From Bin25 sp965221765 (GTDB lineage: Bacteria; Bacteroidota; Bacteroidia; Flavobacteriales; Flavobacteriaceae), in NCBI GenBank assembly GCA_965221765.1, contig OZ244911.1, forward strand, positions 1,302,001 through 1,366,000: DNA of 64,000 nt. The letters are read 5' to 3'. Within the stretch, counting starts at the first letter, position 1. Each line of letters begins with the position of its first letter. Below the pieces are notes generated by a model. The model did no database searches. It had not been told where the DNA came from and saw only the letters and a list, made by a program, of their open reading frames with translations. Below, piece by piece: positions 40,201-49,024 of this stretch. Position numbers and translations under genes: made by a program.

Positions 40201-41808
40201 ATCGTTTAATAGTCCTATCTTTTGAAAACGATTGTAAGTGCTTCGTATTTTTTTTGAATGTTCGATAAGATTACAAAAAGCGACTGCGTTTTGCATTGGC
40301 TGGATATCATTTTCCAATAAGACCTGCTCTTTATTATCAATTATTTTCCCGAACAGTTGAATCGACCCCATCAATTTTAATGCTAAATCTCGTTCATACT
40401 TTTTCTCTAAATCCAACAACTCTTGAGCCTCTTGACGAGATAGTTCACTACGATAATCCATCGACTGTAATTGTTCATTCATTTGGTCTCGATCTAATTG
40501 CATGATTAACACCTGATAATCCGCTAATAGATTTTCTTTAATCGCATCCCCAAAATTCAATCGGTAGATTTCATCTCCAAAAATGTTACTATCACGATCA
40601 TCCATTGAATAACTCAGAATCTCATCTTTATCTTTGATATTTTCTTCGTAGATTTTTGGCGTGGCAGTCATATACAATCGTTTGTCACCTTTGATATTGG
40701 ACTGATGATGAACTTTGACAAATGGGCTACCTATTTCATCTGTTCTATGGTATCCAGCCGTTCGATGGGCTTCATCACAAATAATCAAATCAAAGGAACT
40801 TTGACCATCCTTTTTCTCTAATAATTGTTGTGCTTCCATCACTCGATCAATGGATTGATAGGTTGAAAAAATAACAATTAAGTGATTTTCTGCTATTTGT
40901 TGACGTGCCTTTTGAATACGATGAACAATAATTTCTGGATTGGTTGTGGCGGGTAGAGCCAAGTCTACCGACGTATCTTTATTTTCTTCTTTTTGATCTG
41001 TTTTATTTCTCTCGATGGTATCTGCCTTACCGACTTGATGATCGGAACAAACTAAAATAGGGAGGATATTTTTTGAAGTATAATTAGTCCACTCCCGTAA
41101 GGTTTGTCCTAAAAGGGCAATGCTGGGAACTAAAAAACAAACAAAAGAATATTGTTCGGCTATTTTTAATGCAGTGAATGTTTTACCCGTACCACAAGCC
41201 ATGATGAGTTTCCCTCGGTCTTTGGATTGAAAATAGTTTTGAGTTTTATTAATAGCCTCTGTTTGATGTTCTCGTGGCATTCTAATTTCTCCCAAAGCAT
41301 CATCCCCAAACTTTCCTTCATAGATGGCATTCCAATTGATATTCGCATGTTCTAAATAGCTTCTGTTCATGATATTAGCGTTTCCCTGATAGTCTAAAAC
41401 TTTTTTCGCATTCGGTTGTAATATGTAAGAGGTGGTGACTAATATCCTTTTATCAAAAGATTTTTCTACACCATTCATCGTGAATTTGATATTCGATGTG
41501 GCGATAAATGTGCTTATCTTTTGAAGGGTAATCGAGTTCTGGGCTTCATAAAATTTACATTGAATCGCCCAAAATTCCCCATGGATCGTTTCGGCTACCA
41601 AATCAATCCCAATATCCCCTGTTTTGATCACATTCTTTCGATGGTTCCATTCATTCCAACTGATGACATCCTTTAAGATGTATCGAAAGGTGTTATCTGT
41701 TTTGAGAAAATGAATGATGATGCGTTCAAATTCTTTTCCACCTCCATCCGGTAGATTTTGATCTTTCAAGTAGGCATATAAATCGGTAAACTTTTTAAAA
41801 TCCATCAT
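37243..41808 (-). CDS. single-chain type ISP restriction-modification enzyme, truncated by phase-variable tract
   Basis: A 1521-residue fused nuclease-helicase-methyltransferase resembling the LlaGI/LlaBIII class. The N-terminal Mrr-type nuclease shows GIDLVAE (Asp69) and QCK (Gln83, Lys85). Superfamily 2 helicase: Walker A CGTGKT (205-210), DEAH (345-348), TATP, and QSVGRVMR (608-615). A coupler follows, then a gamma-type N6-adenine methyltransferase with DPFTGTGAY (995-1003) and NPPY (1101-1104), and a target-recognition region to the C-terminus. At codon 1507 a 9-C tract shifts translation to a stop after 14 more residues. One C fewer restores the conserved tail. Methylation and restriction would occur from one polypeptide, so a switch would turn both on or off or alter specificity. 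Start MMDFKKF; ATG doublet. Confidence 0.93.
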   Translation of the reverse strand: MMDFKKFTDLYAYLKDQNLPDGGGKEFERIIIHFLKTDNTFRYILKDVISWNEWNHRKNVIKTGDIGIDLVAETIHGEFWAIQCKFYEAQNSITLQKISTFIATSNIKFTMNGVEKSFDKRILVTTSYILQPNAKKVLDYQGNANIMNRSYLEHANINWNAIYEGKFGDDALGEIRMPREHQTEAINKTQNYFQSKDRGKLIMACGTGKTFTALKIAEQYSFVCFLVPSIALLGQTLREWTNYTSKNILPILVCSDHQVGKADTIERNKTDQKEENKDTSVDLALPATTNPEIIVHRIQKARQQIAENHLIVIFSTYQSIDRVMEAQQLLEKKDGQSSFDLIICDEAHRTAGYHRTDEIGSPFVKVHHQSNIKGDKRLYMTATPKIYEENIKDKDEILSYSMDDRDSNIFGDEIYRLNFGDAIKENLLADYQVLIMQLDRDQMNEQLQSMDYRSELSRQEAQELLDLEKKYERDLALKLMGSIQLFGKIIDNKEQVLLENDIQPMQNAVAFCNLIEHSKKIRSTYNRFQKIGLLNDIGGELNHIEADHVDGKEPSLSRLNKLNWLKDTQENKCKVLTNAKCLTEGVDVPTLDAILFLTKKSSQIDIVQSVGRVMRKADHKKRGYILIPILWNQDKTPESQLKNSEEFGIIWKVLNALRSHDENFDIEINQIRSDRLIEPSENETQKLKKKVFKGLKKIQTDQQLQAYHQKLENQFSLKAVLTNDGIEIQSSETPNDHYPNIDFPIEITHEEIRRPPPNPSRIHIVHPTDNDDLKRKIAGIEPSKLSKILLGKIVEKCGNRAYWSEWTKSVQQVQQKEINNLVYQIDNNYAVHQVFEEFVQSLSILNDDADWETIKKEAIQILADHIILKPIFKHLFPTYDIETNNSISEGLENVLEELQDWGTINYTDEEQKELQGVYEKIENQIKGVQTLGGKQAIIKEFYGGYFKVSDEKRQARDGIIYTPIEIVDFMIQSTDDLLQEYFGKRITNEGVHVLDPFTGTGAYMTRLLESEDLIKKQDIVRKYESELHAIELQLLAYYIADVNIETAYYYRTNQKKQFDSIIWTDTFGITEKGDLDTVHLQENSEKIHRLKSQDIQVIIGNPPYSVEKRQDYPNLRKQIRETYGQLSRSGRMLGNAYVKSFRWATNKLNEGIIAYITPSSWLTKNGGRGIRHHFKKDFHAVYVYDLKGERRPSTHGFNGNGVFEIKSDVAITFLIKKPKDQKKANIYYTAINENTKKKEKLTIIKNTKSVIHLDFEKITPNPYDDWVHQRVAFPEGYVKLNGLRSSKKDNTKVLFQHYSNGFLSGNDARLVNFSKKELKKQISLLIGEDNVDDKKLRICSYRPFTKVWTYWDNKLLFNQASMPTYFPDDEFNNITIGYNNKFKPFSVFVRNTLTYYHMFGDDGNLLPLKYQTNTTKDSLDFGEKDIEVESGFNPYHHHFNQFKSKPRDKDFFAYIYAVLHHKGYRDTHGITLSREIPAIPIVQENLFYEMVTFGDQLIDLHLNYENRPPPKIFKGQWCGAR
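37280..37288 (-). repeat. 9-C (minus strand) homopolymer in the restriction-modification gene
   Basis: Nine G on the plus strand, read as CGC CCC CCC CCT in the present frame. Eight would join the main frame to the conserved C-terminal frame. The tract sits precisely at the junction between the two frames, the expected signature of slipped-strand phase variation. Confidence 0.9.
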
Positions 41809-41814
41809 TAAAGT

Positions 41815-42625
41815 TTAACCCATTAATTCTCGATACATTCATTGTTTTCCCACCATATTTTGAAATGAACATTTTATTTGTCCGATTACATCAAGGTTTT
41901 TTAAGTCAAATCGACCGCTGAGTTTTTTCATAGAGCGATGGAGATGTTTTTGGCTCATATAGTGATACGTACCCTGATAGACTAATCCTTTTCAAAAAAC
42001 TTTCAACATTGGTGGGCCTTGGCCATCTACATATGGATACCGGCCGTGCAAGATACAATGATGTTCTCTATTGATATAGCGATAACCTCGATGATTATCT
42101 GTATAAATCATAGTCCCCTCCGTTGTGTTATTAGTAATGAATTCATGCAATGTTTCACGGTCTGTGGTATCGATGAATTTAACCACCATTTTTTGTTTTT
42201 CGGCATTTCATGCCAATCATCGGAAATATTCTAGATGCTCTAGAACCCAATCGGCATCATTCGACTTGTTTTATCATTGACATGTTTTTTTGTAACTTCC
42301 CAAGATAGATCTCATCGACTTTACCATCAAAGAAGGGGGATATCTTGGTTAAAAGCGTCTCGTAATCGGTCAATTAAATGCTATGCTGATTTTTGAAGAA
42401 GACCTAAATCTTTTATCATTTGAGTCGATGAAATTTTCGTTTGAAAAGAATAAATGGCAATTACCCATTTTTGCAATGGTAAATTTGTTTTTACCATCAA
42501 TATGCTCGTTCGGACACTAAAATATTTCCGTGCCAGTATAAGGCATCTTTTTCGATTTTTTCTCACCGTAATACATGCAGAACAAGAACATTGGGGACAA
42601 GCGAGTTCTTTTCCTTAAATGACTC
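41815..42625 (-). pseudogene. IS1595-family (ISXO2-like) transposase, decayed
   Basis: Pieces in three frames reconstruct an ISXO2-like transposase. A zinc-ribbon start (ACPQCSCSAC) is followed by ARKYFSVRTSILM and LPLQKWVIAIYSFQTKISS; then ETLHEFITNNTTEGTMIYTD and HRGYRYI around a catalytic Asp; then YMSQKHLHRSMKKLSGRFDL near the end, and MYRELMG. Multiple frameshifts and stops make it inactive. It abuts the start of the restriction-modification gene, so the element's downstream end is lost. Confidence 0.82.
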
Positions 42626-42742
42626 GTTCTAATCACTTCTTAGCACTTTGTTCGTGGGGAATATCAGAAAAAATTTCAATAGGGATAGATGGTTAACTCA
42701 TTAAATTAATTTTCAATCGGTTTACGAAAATTCTGTGTGATA

Positions 42743-42757
42743 GAGTATATATTCCCA
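42743..42757. other. inverted-repeat-like end near the IS1595 relic
   Basis: GAGTATATATTCCCA matches 12 of 15 positions of the right-hand terminal repeat AAGTATATAATCCCC of the elements at 45319 and 48135. It lies about 120 bases upstream of the IS1595 transposase start, where that element's terminal repeat would be expected. A similar sequence occurs at 34583-34597. These matches could mean all belong to one IS1595-related family. Confidence 0.4.
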
Positions 42758-42771
42758 AAAAATCACCTAGA

Positions 42772-43878
42772 TCATCCCAAAGAGGAGTCTTGTTTGATGA
42801 CTGGACCATATTCTCGAATTAAAAAGGAACGGAGAGAAGGGATGGGAACCGAGTATAAACCTTTTCGATTGACTTCAATAATTCCTTTAGAAAGAATGGT
42901 TTGATATAATTTTTCTGATTCTTCTATAGAAAATTCTTTTAAAAATTGTTTTATCACCTCTTTTTTGAAAAACCACTGAGGTAATTGATCAATGGTCGAA
43001 GCAATGAGTTGCCTAATTTCATAGTCAATTCCATTACATCGCTGTTCGTAATAAACGGCCTTTAATTCATCACCATAAGCTAAAACGGCTTTTAACTTTT
43101 GACTAGTTAATGGTTCTTGAACTTTTAAAAGATTACAAATCGCATGACAATAAGAAATGACATGCCTGGGCCAGCCATGTGTTCGTTTCGTGATAGCATG
43201 AATCCAAAGCATGGTATCGCTAGGAGTTTGGATTTCTTTTTTCAACCAATCGTCAATAATTTGACGTTCGGCATTAGGTTCTAAATGACTTAAATACTGA
43301 ACACATTGGGGATTAAATCTTGAAATACCAAATTGTCTAAGAATCTCTTTGGTGGTACTTAATCCTCCCAATAGCAAGATAAAACCTTTCTGCGATTTGA
43401 AATTATGAAAAGTATTCAAAAAAGTGGTGATTTTATTTTTATTTTGATGGAGTAATAGATCTTCTAATGTTTGGGCTTCATCTAATACTAAAAGGGTTGG
43501 TTGAGAACGAATCATGGACTCATTTAAAACCTTCGTTTCCTCTGAACTTTTTGGTATGAAACCGACTTTAAAAACTTTTAAATCCAAGCCAAAAGTCGTT
43601 TCCAATTCTTGAGCGTTTTTGTTCTGACTTAATCGCCGAAATAATTCTTTTGGATTATATAATGATTCGGTATTCAACTCAACAGTGTGCCAGCCTTTGG
43701 TTTTCGCGTGTTTTTCATAAACATCAATTAATGCGGATTTCCCGATGCCTGGAGCTCCTTGTATTAAAACACTACTTCCCATGCCATTTTTTACGGTTTT
43801 AGACAATAGATTTTTGAATGAATTTAATTGCCGTTCTCTTCCATGAAAGTATTTAGCATCACCTCTTTCAATATCCAT
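42772..43878 (-). CDS. uncharacterised P-loop ATPase, copy 2 of 4
   Basis: A 368-residue paralogue of the ATPase at 33422, colinear over its whole length and clearly diverged. ERGDAKYFHGRERQL entry motif, Walker A GAPGIGKS (41-48), Walker B LLVLDEAQT, and FILLLGGLS are conserved; the C-terminal PIPSLRSFLIREYGP matches copy 1. The frame is intact, so selection probably acts on it. It stands between an IS1595 relic and an IS5 relic with no adjacent partner gene; the nearest AbiE-type genes lie 3.1 kb upstream and 5.9 kb downstream on the same strand. Confidence 0.8.
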   Translation of the reverse strand: MDIERGDAKYFHGRERQLNSFKNLLSKTVKNGMGSSVLIQGAPGIGKSALIDVYEKHAKTKGWHTVELNTESLYNPKELFRRLSQNKNAQELETTFGLDLKVFKVGFIPKSSEETKVLNESMIRSQPTLLVLDEAQTLEDLLLHQNKNKITTFLNTFHNFKSQKGFILLLGGLSTTKEILRQFGISRFNPQCVQYLSHLEPNAERQIIDDWLKKEIQTPSDTMLWIHAITKRTHGWPRHVISYCHAICNLLKVQEPLTSQKLKAVLAYGDELKAVYYEQRCNGIDYEIRQLIASTIDQLPQWFFKKEVIKQFLKEFSIEESEKLYQTILSKGIIEVNRKGLYSVPIPSLRSFLIREYGPVIKQDSSLG

Positions 43879-44107
43879 AAAATCAACAAGGATTTGTCAT
43901 GTTTTAGATTAAAATAAGATAAAGGTATCATTTTTGTTAGATAAAAATATTACTTCACTTTTCAAATTATCATTCAAGTGAAATCGAAAAGATTACTTTT
44001 CTCCATGTTCAATCCACAAGGGCAACATCGATTTGTATAGAAATCGATGTTATTAAGGAAATGATTACATCTCATTCTTACTTGGAAAATAAATAGTCTG
44101 AGAGTCG

Positions 44108-45310
44108 TCTTGTTTGAAGTAGTGCCCTCTTTGAATAATGCTGATTTCAAAAAAATAGGGTGCTACCAAGAAACTTATTTTGAAATTCATCGGACTAGAC
44201 CACTGTCTTGGACTTCTATCGCCACTAAAAAGCTGTGATCTGATCTTGATTTTGACCTATTTGGCTCATTTTTATGTCATTTTTGAGCCCAATAGCATCT
44301 TTTAGGGCTTTTTTCTTTGAAGCCCCTTTTTTAGAATGGCATGAGAGCCATCATGCTAGGGAATCTATTCAAATAATAAGCCATTGACTCCAACATGGGA
44401 TGGTTATGGACTTTCTCTAGTCCTTTGAATCTTGTCACTCGACCGTGAAACCAACAAGCCGTCCCCCCACGGTCTGTTCGATTACCCAACGTTCTTTGCT
44501 GATGGCTTTATTTCGTTCTGTTGTTTGGTTAAAGGCTGTAGTCTTTGACGGTCATGCTCATGGGCGGCGACGGCATGCACCCCCCCCATCAAGTTTTTTG
44601 TGGTGGACATGTGCTGTTAATAACCATCATACGTCTTTTTCTCTTCTTAAACTAATGGGATTCATGGTCGGCGTTGGGATTTGCTTCTTGTGGTTACTCA
44701 TGATTACTCTTTTCGGCTAGCAGCTCTTGGCTCTTCACGCAGGATTTCATGTCGATCTATAGCCATCGTTTTGGTCTAGCTTTTGGGTGAAAAAGGACTC
44801 GAGGTGATGCGGGCATCCACCACGTCGGTGCCTCGAATGATGACTTGTTTTTTGGTGATCGGTCTATAGACTTCATCCATGAGGCGTTGCTATTACATTT
44901 TGACCGTTAATTTGGAACGAAACCGAGATAAGGTGCTGTGATCGAGAATGGTATCTGCCATGGTTCAATCACAAAAAGCGTGAAACAAATACGATCTTTC
45001 ATGAATGCTTCGGTTCGGACCTCCGAGAGGTGAAACTAGACCCAAATCAATGGCATTTTCAACAAGATCATGGGATGATCGGCTTTTTGACCTCGTTATT
45101 TTTTACCTAATTGATTGTGTTCGACTAGTCAGGCTTTGAGGGGTGGCCAATCGATGATCTCGTGGATTTGATTAAAAAACGCATCGTCGTTGTTTGACTT
45201 CGCCCTTGGTGGGGATTAAAAAAACGCATGGGTCTCGATTGAATAGGTTTGAAATGGTTTCTATGGCATACCATAGTCAAAAAACAAGATAATAAAAACA
45301 AATCGTCAAA
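44108..45310 (-). pseudogene. IS5-family transposase, decayed (copy A)
   Basis: Homologous along its length to the relic at 61463-62582: both have GCCCT(C/T)TTTGAATAATGC at the left edge. Frame fragments include VVDARITSSPFSPKS (first catalytic Asp region), GVHAVAAHEHDRQRL and MDEVYRPITKKQVIIRGT. Many stops and frameshifts are present, and an 8-C run sits at 44580-44587. The 228 bases between the preceding ATPase start and this relic hold no gene I can recognise. Confidence 0.75.
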
Positions 45311-45384
45311 TAAAGAAAGGGGATGATATACTTAAATACCAAAAAAGATCCGATTTTTTGTATTTTCAATCGTCTGATTTCAAG

Positions 45385-45555
45385 ATGATTTTGTGTATTA
45401 GTATCGATCCAAAAGATGAGCATCGATTAAAGGATTTCGTTAGAAAATTAGGAACAGCTCCATTAGAATCGTTAACACACCAAGTGTTATTGGAACGATT
45501 TAACGAAATCAAAAAAATGGTTTTGAATGGGACTATTTTTGGTGAAAAATATTAA
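45385..45555 (+). CDS. small hypothetical protein within element 1
   Basis: A 56-residue frame starting MILCISIDPKDEHRLKDF and continuing GTAPLESLTHQVLLERF. The open frame reaches back to 45358, but the ATG at 45385 starts the conserved part. A near-identical copy at 48201 is broken by an in-frame TAG and later changes. The preserved frame in one copy hints at coding, but the sequence may simply be the left end of the repeated element. Family unknown; it could be the N-terminal part of a larger lost gene. Confidence 0.35.
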   Translation: MILCISIDPKDEHRLKDFVRKLGTAPLESLTHQVLLERFNEIKKMVLNGTIFGEKY

Positions 45556-45587
45556 AAATTTAAAAGCTATCCCGTATTTTATGTTAC

Positions 45588-46679
45588 CTATCGAGAAGGT
45601 CCTTCATCTGAAGGATCAAGAAATGGCTTTTGTCCGTAGGAGTCGATTAAAAACGATCGAAATGAGGGTATCGGCACAAAACAAATATCATCTTCATTGA
45701 GATCCACAACGCCTTTGGCTAAGGTTTTTTGATGGGGAGTTCTTTGGCTTCTTCGAATGGTACTTTTTGGCTAATTGGTCGATAAAATCTTGAGGATAAA
45801 ACACATCAAGTAATGAATACTTAAAGTGATTAATTGCTTCATTCGAGGATCAAAACCACGACAACGTTGTTGTTTAAATCCTGTCCAAAATCTAATACTT
45901 GTTTTAACCGTTTTATAGATAGTGATTCTTGCGACTCTAAATAAGCCTCTATGGCGTTACAATACGATTGAATATGACTTGGCCATTGCTCCGTTTGTTG
46001 CGAGATTCGTTCGATCCATTCTTGGGGATCACTCGGTGTTTTTATTTCTTTTTGAAGCCAATATTGAAAAATATTTTCTTCATCTTTTCTTTCTAATCGT
46101 TGGAGTGAATGAACTGACTGATTATTAAACCAAGAAATTCCAAAGTCTTGTAAGATTTGTTCGGTATGGCTTAAACCACCTAATAATAAAATAAATCCTT
46201 TTTTAGATTCTAAATTATGATATTGATTTAAAAAAGAAGTAATGATTGCTTTTTCAGAATGATCTATAAAGTCATTCAAAGTTTGCACCTCATCTAAATA
46301 TAATAACGTTGGTTTAGAAAGAATTACCGATTCATTTAACGCATTGGTTTCTGACACAGGTATCTTCTCTATATTCGTTTTAAAGAATTTAAATCAAAGC
46401 CAAAGGACTTTTTGAACTCTTTTGGTTTTGATTTTTTGGTCAGTTTAGCAAACAACTCTTTAGGATTATATAAACATTGATTTGATAGTTTGCCATTGCT
46501 TTTTCTGGACTCTCTCTACTTGTTTCTCAATGAGTGCGGTTTTACCAACCCTTGGTGGCCCTTGAATAAGAAAACTACTGCCTATTTTTTCGGTCAACTA
46601 CAATATCTAATAATCGATTAAAAAGTTTTAACTCTTTTTGCCGTCCATGAAAATATTTGGCTGGGGCACGTTCAATCAT
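45588..46679 (-). pseudogene. P-loop ATPase, copy 3 (broken)
   Basis: Full-length homologue of the ATPase at 33422, beginning MIERAPAKYFHGRQKEL and ending DSYGQKPF, but with several frameshifts. One is near 46600 before the Walker A region (GPPRVGKTAL, altered from GPPGVGKS), others near 46490 and 46380, and more in the C-terminal third around 45730-45880. The longest intact piece (45839-46357) holds Walker B (LLYLDEVQT) and the LLLGGLS strand. It lies inside mobile element 1. Closest in wording to copy 1, so a relatively recent duplicate that has decayed. Confidence 0.85.
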
Positions 46680-46975
46680 AATAGGGTATGTATTAACAAG
46701 ATATAAAAATCAAACCTTTTACTGTTGTAAAGAAATAAACCGTTTGCTATCAATCATGCTCTAACATTCTACCGTCGCCGACTGCCCTCGTGGAGTCCGA
46801 GTGATGGAAGATTCTTTGTTTAAAAGGTAGTTTTTTTGGTAGGTTTATCAATTTAGAGAGAACTATCATTTTTAACTCTTCTTGGCACTGAAGTATATAA
46901 TCCCCAAAAAAACACTCCCAATCGAGGGCGTTCTTTGTTTGTAAGCAATTCAAAACGAAAATTGCTTTTTTCAAA

Positions 46976-47800
46976 TTAACAAACATATCCCGTGGTGTCA
47001 TCTTGTTTTTGTTTAGGAATTGATTTAACAAAATTTTTAGGACTTAACATATCTTGAGGATACCGACTTGTTTGATAAATGACTTGTCGAGCTTTTTGAA
47101 TCCAACTGTATTCAGCTTCTTCCCATGTTTTACCTTGAATAGGTTGAATGATTTGTTTTTTCAATTGATCATCATAGATTCCTGGATATAATTCGATGTA
47201 TGATAATAATAACTTGGAACGTTGTGTTGGAAATCCCATCAAATCTTTTTCTAATACAGAATCATACTTAGGATAGGGGTATTTTTTCAATCTCTCTTCT
47301 AAACCAGACATTAATTCTATTAAAGAAATCTTATCCGTAATCATATCTAAATCATAAAAATCTTTTTTATGAACACGTCCACCTAAAGCAATTAATTTTT
47401 GAATCCCCACATCTTTTAAAGACCAACACCGAATACCTTCATAAATGACAATAGGATATAATTTTTGAACATTATCAATAATATCTACTTTAATACTTTG
47501 ACCATTTGATAAAGGGTAGTTTAATTTAGATGCTCCCCATTTTTCATTATTATGATGGAAATAATAATCATATTTATCTGATGGAATTTGTAAAACATTG
47601 ACTAATTCTTGTTGAATCTTTCGATACCCTTTCTGCCCTATTCTAAGATTGCTGAATAAATCAATATCATAAGAAACCCGATGCTTTAATGCTAACGCTA
47701 TATTGGTCCCCCCAACCAAACTAAAAGACTTTAAACTTTCTAATGTTTGTAACCTTCGAATAGCATGTTTCAAATCATTACTAACAGCATTCATTCCCAT
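46976..47800 (-). CDS. AbiEii/AbiGii-family nucleotidyltransferase toxin (second system)
   Basis: A 274-residue nucleotidyltransferase with LVGGTNIALAL (30 onward) and the metal site RVSYDIDLFS (Asp45, Asp47), followed by the typical WSLKDVGIQKLIALGGRVHKKDFYDL helix. The lineage is distinct from the AbiEii at 35047: the partner gene is a DUF6922-like protein instead of AbiEi. It overlaps that partner by ten bases. The last about 25 residues (SIPKQKQDDTTGYVC) approach the flanking element, and the true end may once have differed. The pair is sandwiched between two copies of the inverted-repeat element. Confidence 0.88.
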   Translation of the reverse strand: MGMNAVSNDLKHAIRRLQTLESLKSFSLVGGTNIALALKHRVSYDIDLFSNLRIGQKGYRKIQQELVNVLQIPSDKYDYYFHHNNEKWGASKLNYPLSNGQSIKVDIIDNVQKLYPIVIYEGIRCWSLKDVGIQKLIALGGRVHKKDFYDLDMITDKISLIELMSGLEERLKKYPYPKYDSVLEKDLMGFPTQRSKLLLSYIELYPGIYDDQLKKQIIQPIQGKTWEEAEYSWIQKARQVIYQTSRYPQDMLSPKNFVKSIPKQKQDDTTGYVC

Positions 47801-48105
47801 TCAAATCGTTTTCGTCTAATTAAATAAGGAAATAAAGGTTTTTGATAACGTTGACAAAGTCGAATGAGTAAATTTTCAAATAAAAATCCCCTGGTTCTTT
47901 TTAAGGTATCATAAATGGTATCAGGATGATAGTAGGTCTCTAATATTTCTAAGTTTTGATCAAAATCAACAGGATGTTGAAGCACTCTGGGGATGATTAA
48001 CTCTTTATCTTCTAAAGTTAAACCATCTATTTTGTAGTCCCAAATATATAATTGTGGTTGATCAAAAACATCTTTATATCGTATATCAGAAAGTTTTTTA
48101 GCCAT
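47791..48105 (-). CDS. DUF6922-like probable antitoxin partner of AbiEii
   Basis: A 104-residue protein starting MAKKLSDIRYKDVF. The pattern LYIWDYKIDGLTLEDKELIIPRVLQH, then LETYYHPDTIYDTL and LLIRLCQRYQKPLF, matches the small protein commonly encoded directly before AbiEii-type toxins in Bacteroidota (DUF6922 by recollection). The ten-base overlap with the toxin gene indicates translational coupling. The antitoxin role is inferred from gene order. Confidence 0.75.
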   Translation of the reverse strand: MAKKLSDIRYKDVFDQPQLYIWDYKIDGLTLEDKELIIPRVLQHPVDFDQNLEILETYYHPDTIYDTLKRTRGFLFENLLIRLCQRYQKPLFPYLIRRKRFEWE

Positions 48106-48134
48106 ACATCAACAAAATAAAAATAAACAAAAAA

Positions 48135-49024
48135 GGGGATGATATACTTAAATACCAAAAAGATCCGATTTTTTGTATTTTCAATCGTCTGATTTCAAGA
48201 TGATTTTGTGTATTAGTATCGATCCAAAAGATGAGCATCGATTAAAGGATTTCATTAAAACATTAGGAACAGCTCCATTAGAACCGTTAACACACTAGGT
48301 GTTATTGGAACGGGATAAAGAAATCAAAAAAAAATAGTTTTGAATAGGTACTATAGTGGTTATGAATTCTAATCAAAAACATTTTTTATCGATATTGACG
48401 AAACCGAAATGGGAGTTTATGAATAGGTTATTGAAAACTAGTTTTTCCATGCGATGGTGGATGTTCTTGAAAAATAAGATATCATTCATGTGGTTGAAAT
48501 GAGAGAATCGATGCTAGAGATCGTAAATCATAAATGAGGTGTCCAAAAAATTCCTCGTGATCCACTCTTTTCTTGAGTATACAATTGACCGAACACCAAA
48601 GGCAGATCGACCAATACAAAAAATAGTCAAACAACATGCTACATTTCAATCTGTTTTTAAAAAGACATTAACCTTCTTTTTAATTTCTATAGATACTCGT
48701 CAATCAAGGATTAAACAATTGAATAAGAATACGTAATTGGTATCGGAACGGGATCATCTATGGAAAAGTGGTGATTTAAGAAGCGTTATTTTTACGATTA
48801 GAGAAAATCAAGAGTTGTACATTGTTGGTATCGATAAACGATACCATGAAAAAGATTGAAGCCGACTTTATCAACCTCCGATCATTGAAAATATGGTGCA
48901 TCAATCGATTCAAGATAACACGAGGATGGGAAGATCTTTTGTTTAAAAGGTAGTTTTTTTGGTTGGCTTATCGATTTAAAACAATCATTTTTAACTCTTC
49001 TTGGCACTGAAGTATATAATCCCC
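48135..49024. mobile_element. 0.9-kb element with 15-bp terminal inverted repeats (element 2)
   Basis: The ends GGGGATGATATACTT (48135-48149) and AAGTATATAATCCCC (49010-49024) equal those of element 1. It carries a broken copy of the 56-residue frame near its left end (stop TAG in place of a Gln codon) and decayed unrecognised coding text (for example HVVEMRESMLEIV and VIFTIRENQELYIVGIDK). Its right end cuts into ATPase copy 4 exactly at 49024/49025. No transposase is seen. Confidence 0.65.

Larger units (their letters stand above)
45319..46905. mobile_element. 1.6-kb element with 15-bp terminal inverted repeats (element 1)
   Basis: The left end GGGGATGATATACTT (45319-45333) and the right end AAGTATATAATCCCC (46891-46905) are inverted repeats with one mismatch. 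The left about 225 bp and right about 100 bp are nearly identical to those of the element at 48135-49024. Inside are a small open frame and a broken ATPase gene, but no recognisable transposase, so it would be non-autonomous. I could not find a convincing target-site duplication. Confidence 0.65.

Noticed and set aside
44580..44587. 8-C run as a phase-variation tract
   Set aside because: It lies in an already multiply broken IS5 transposase, so frame switching there has no meaning.
46750..47031. Minus-strand 93-residue frame overlapping the end of the second AbiEii gene
   Set aside because: It is built from the right end of element 1 plus the tail region of AbiEii; the same residues (GDYILQCQEELKMIV) recur at the ATPase copy 4 break only because the element end is repeated.
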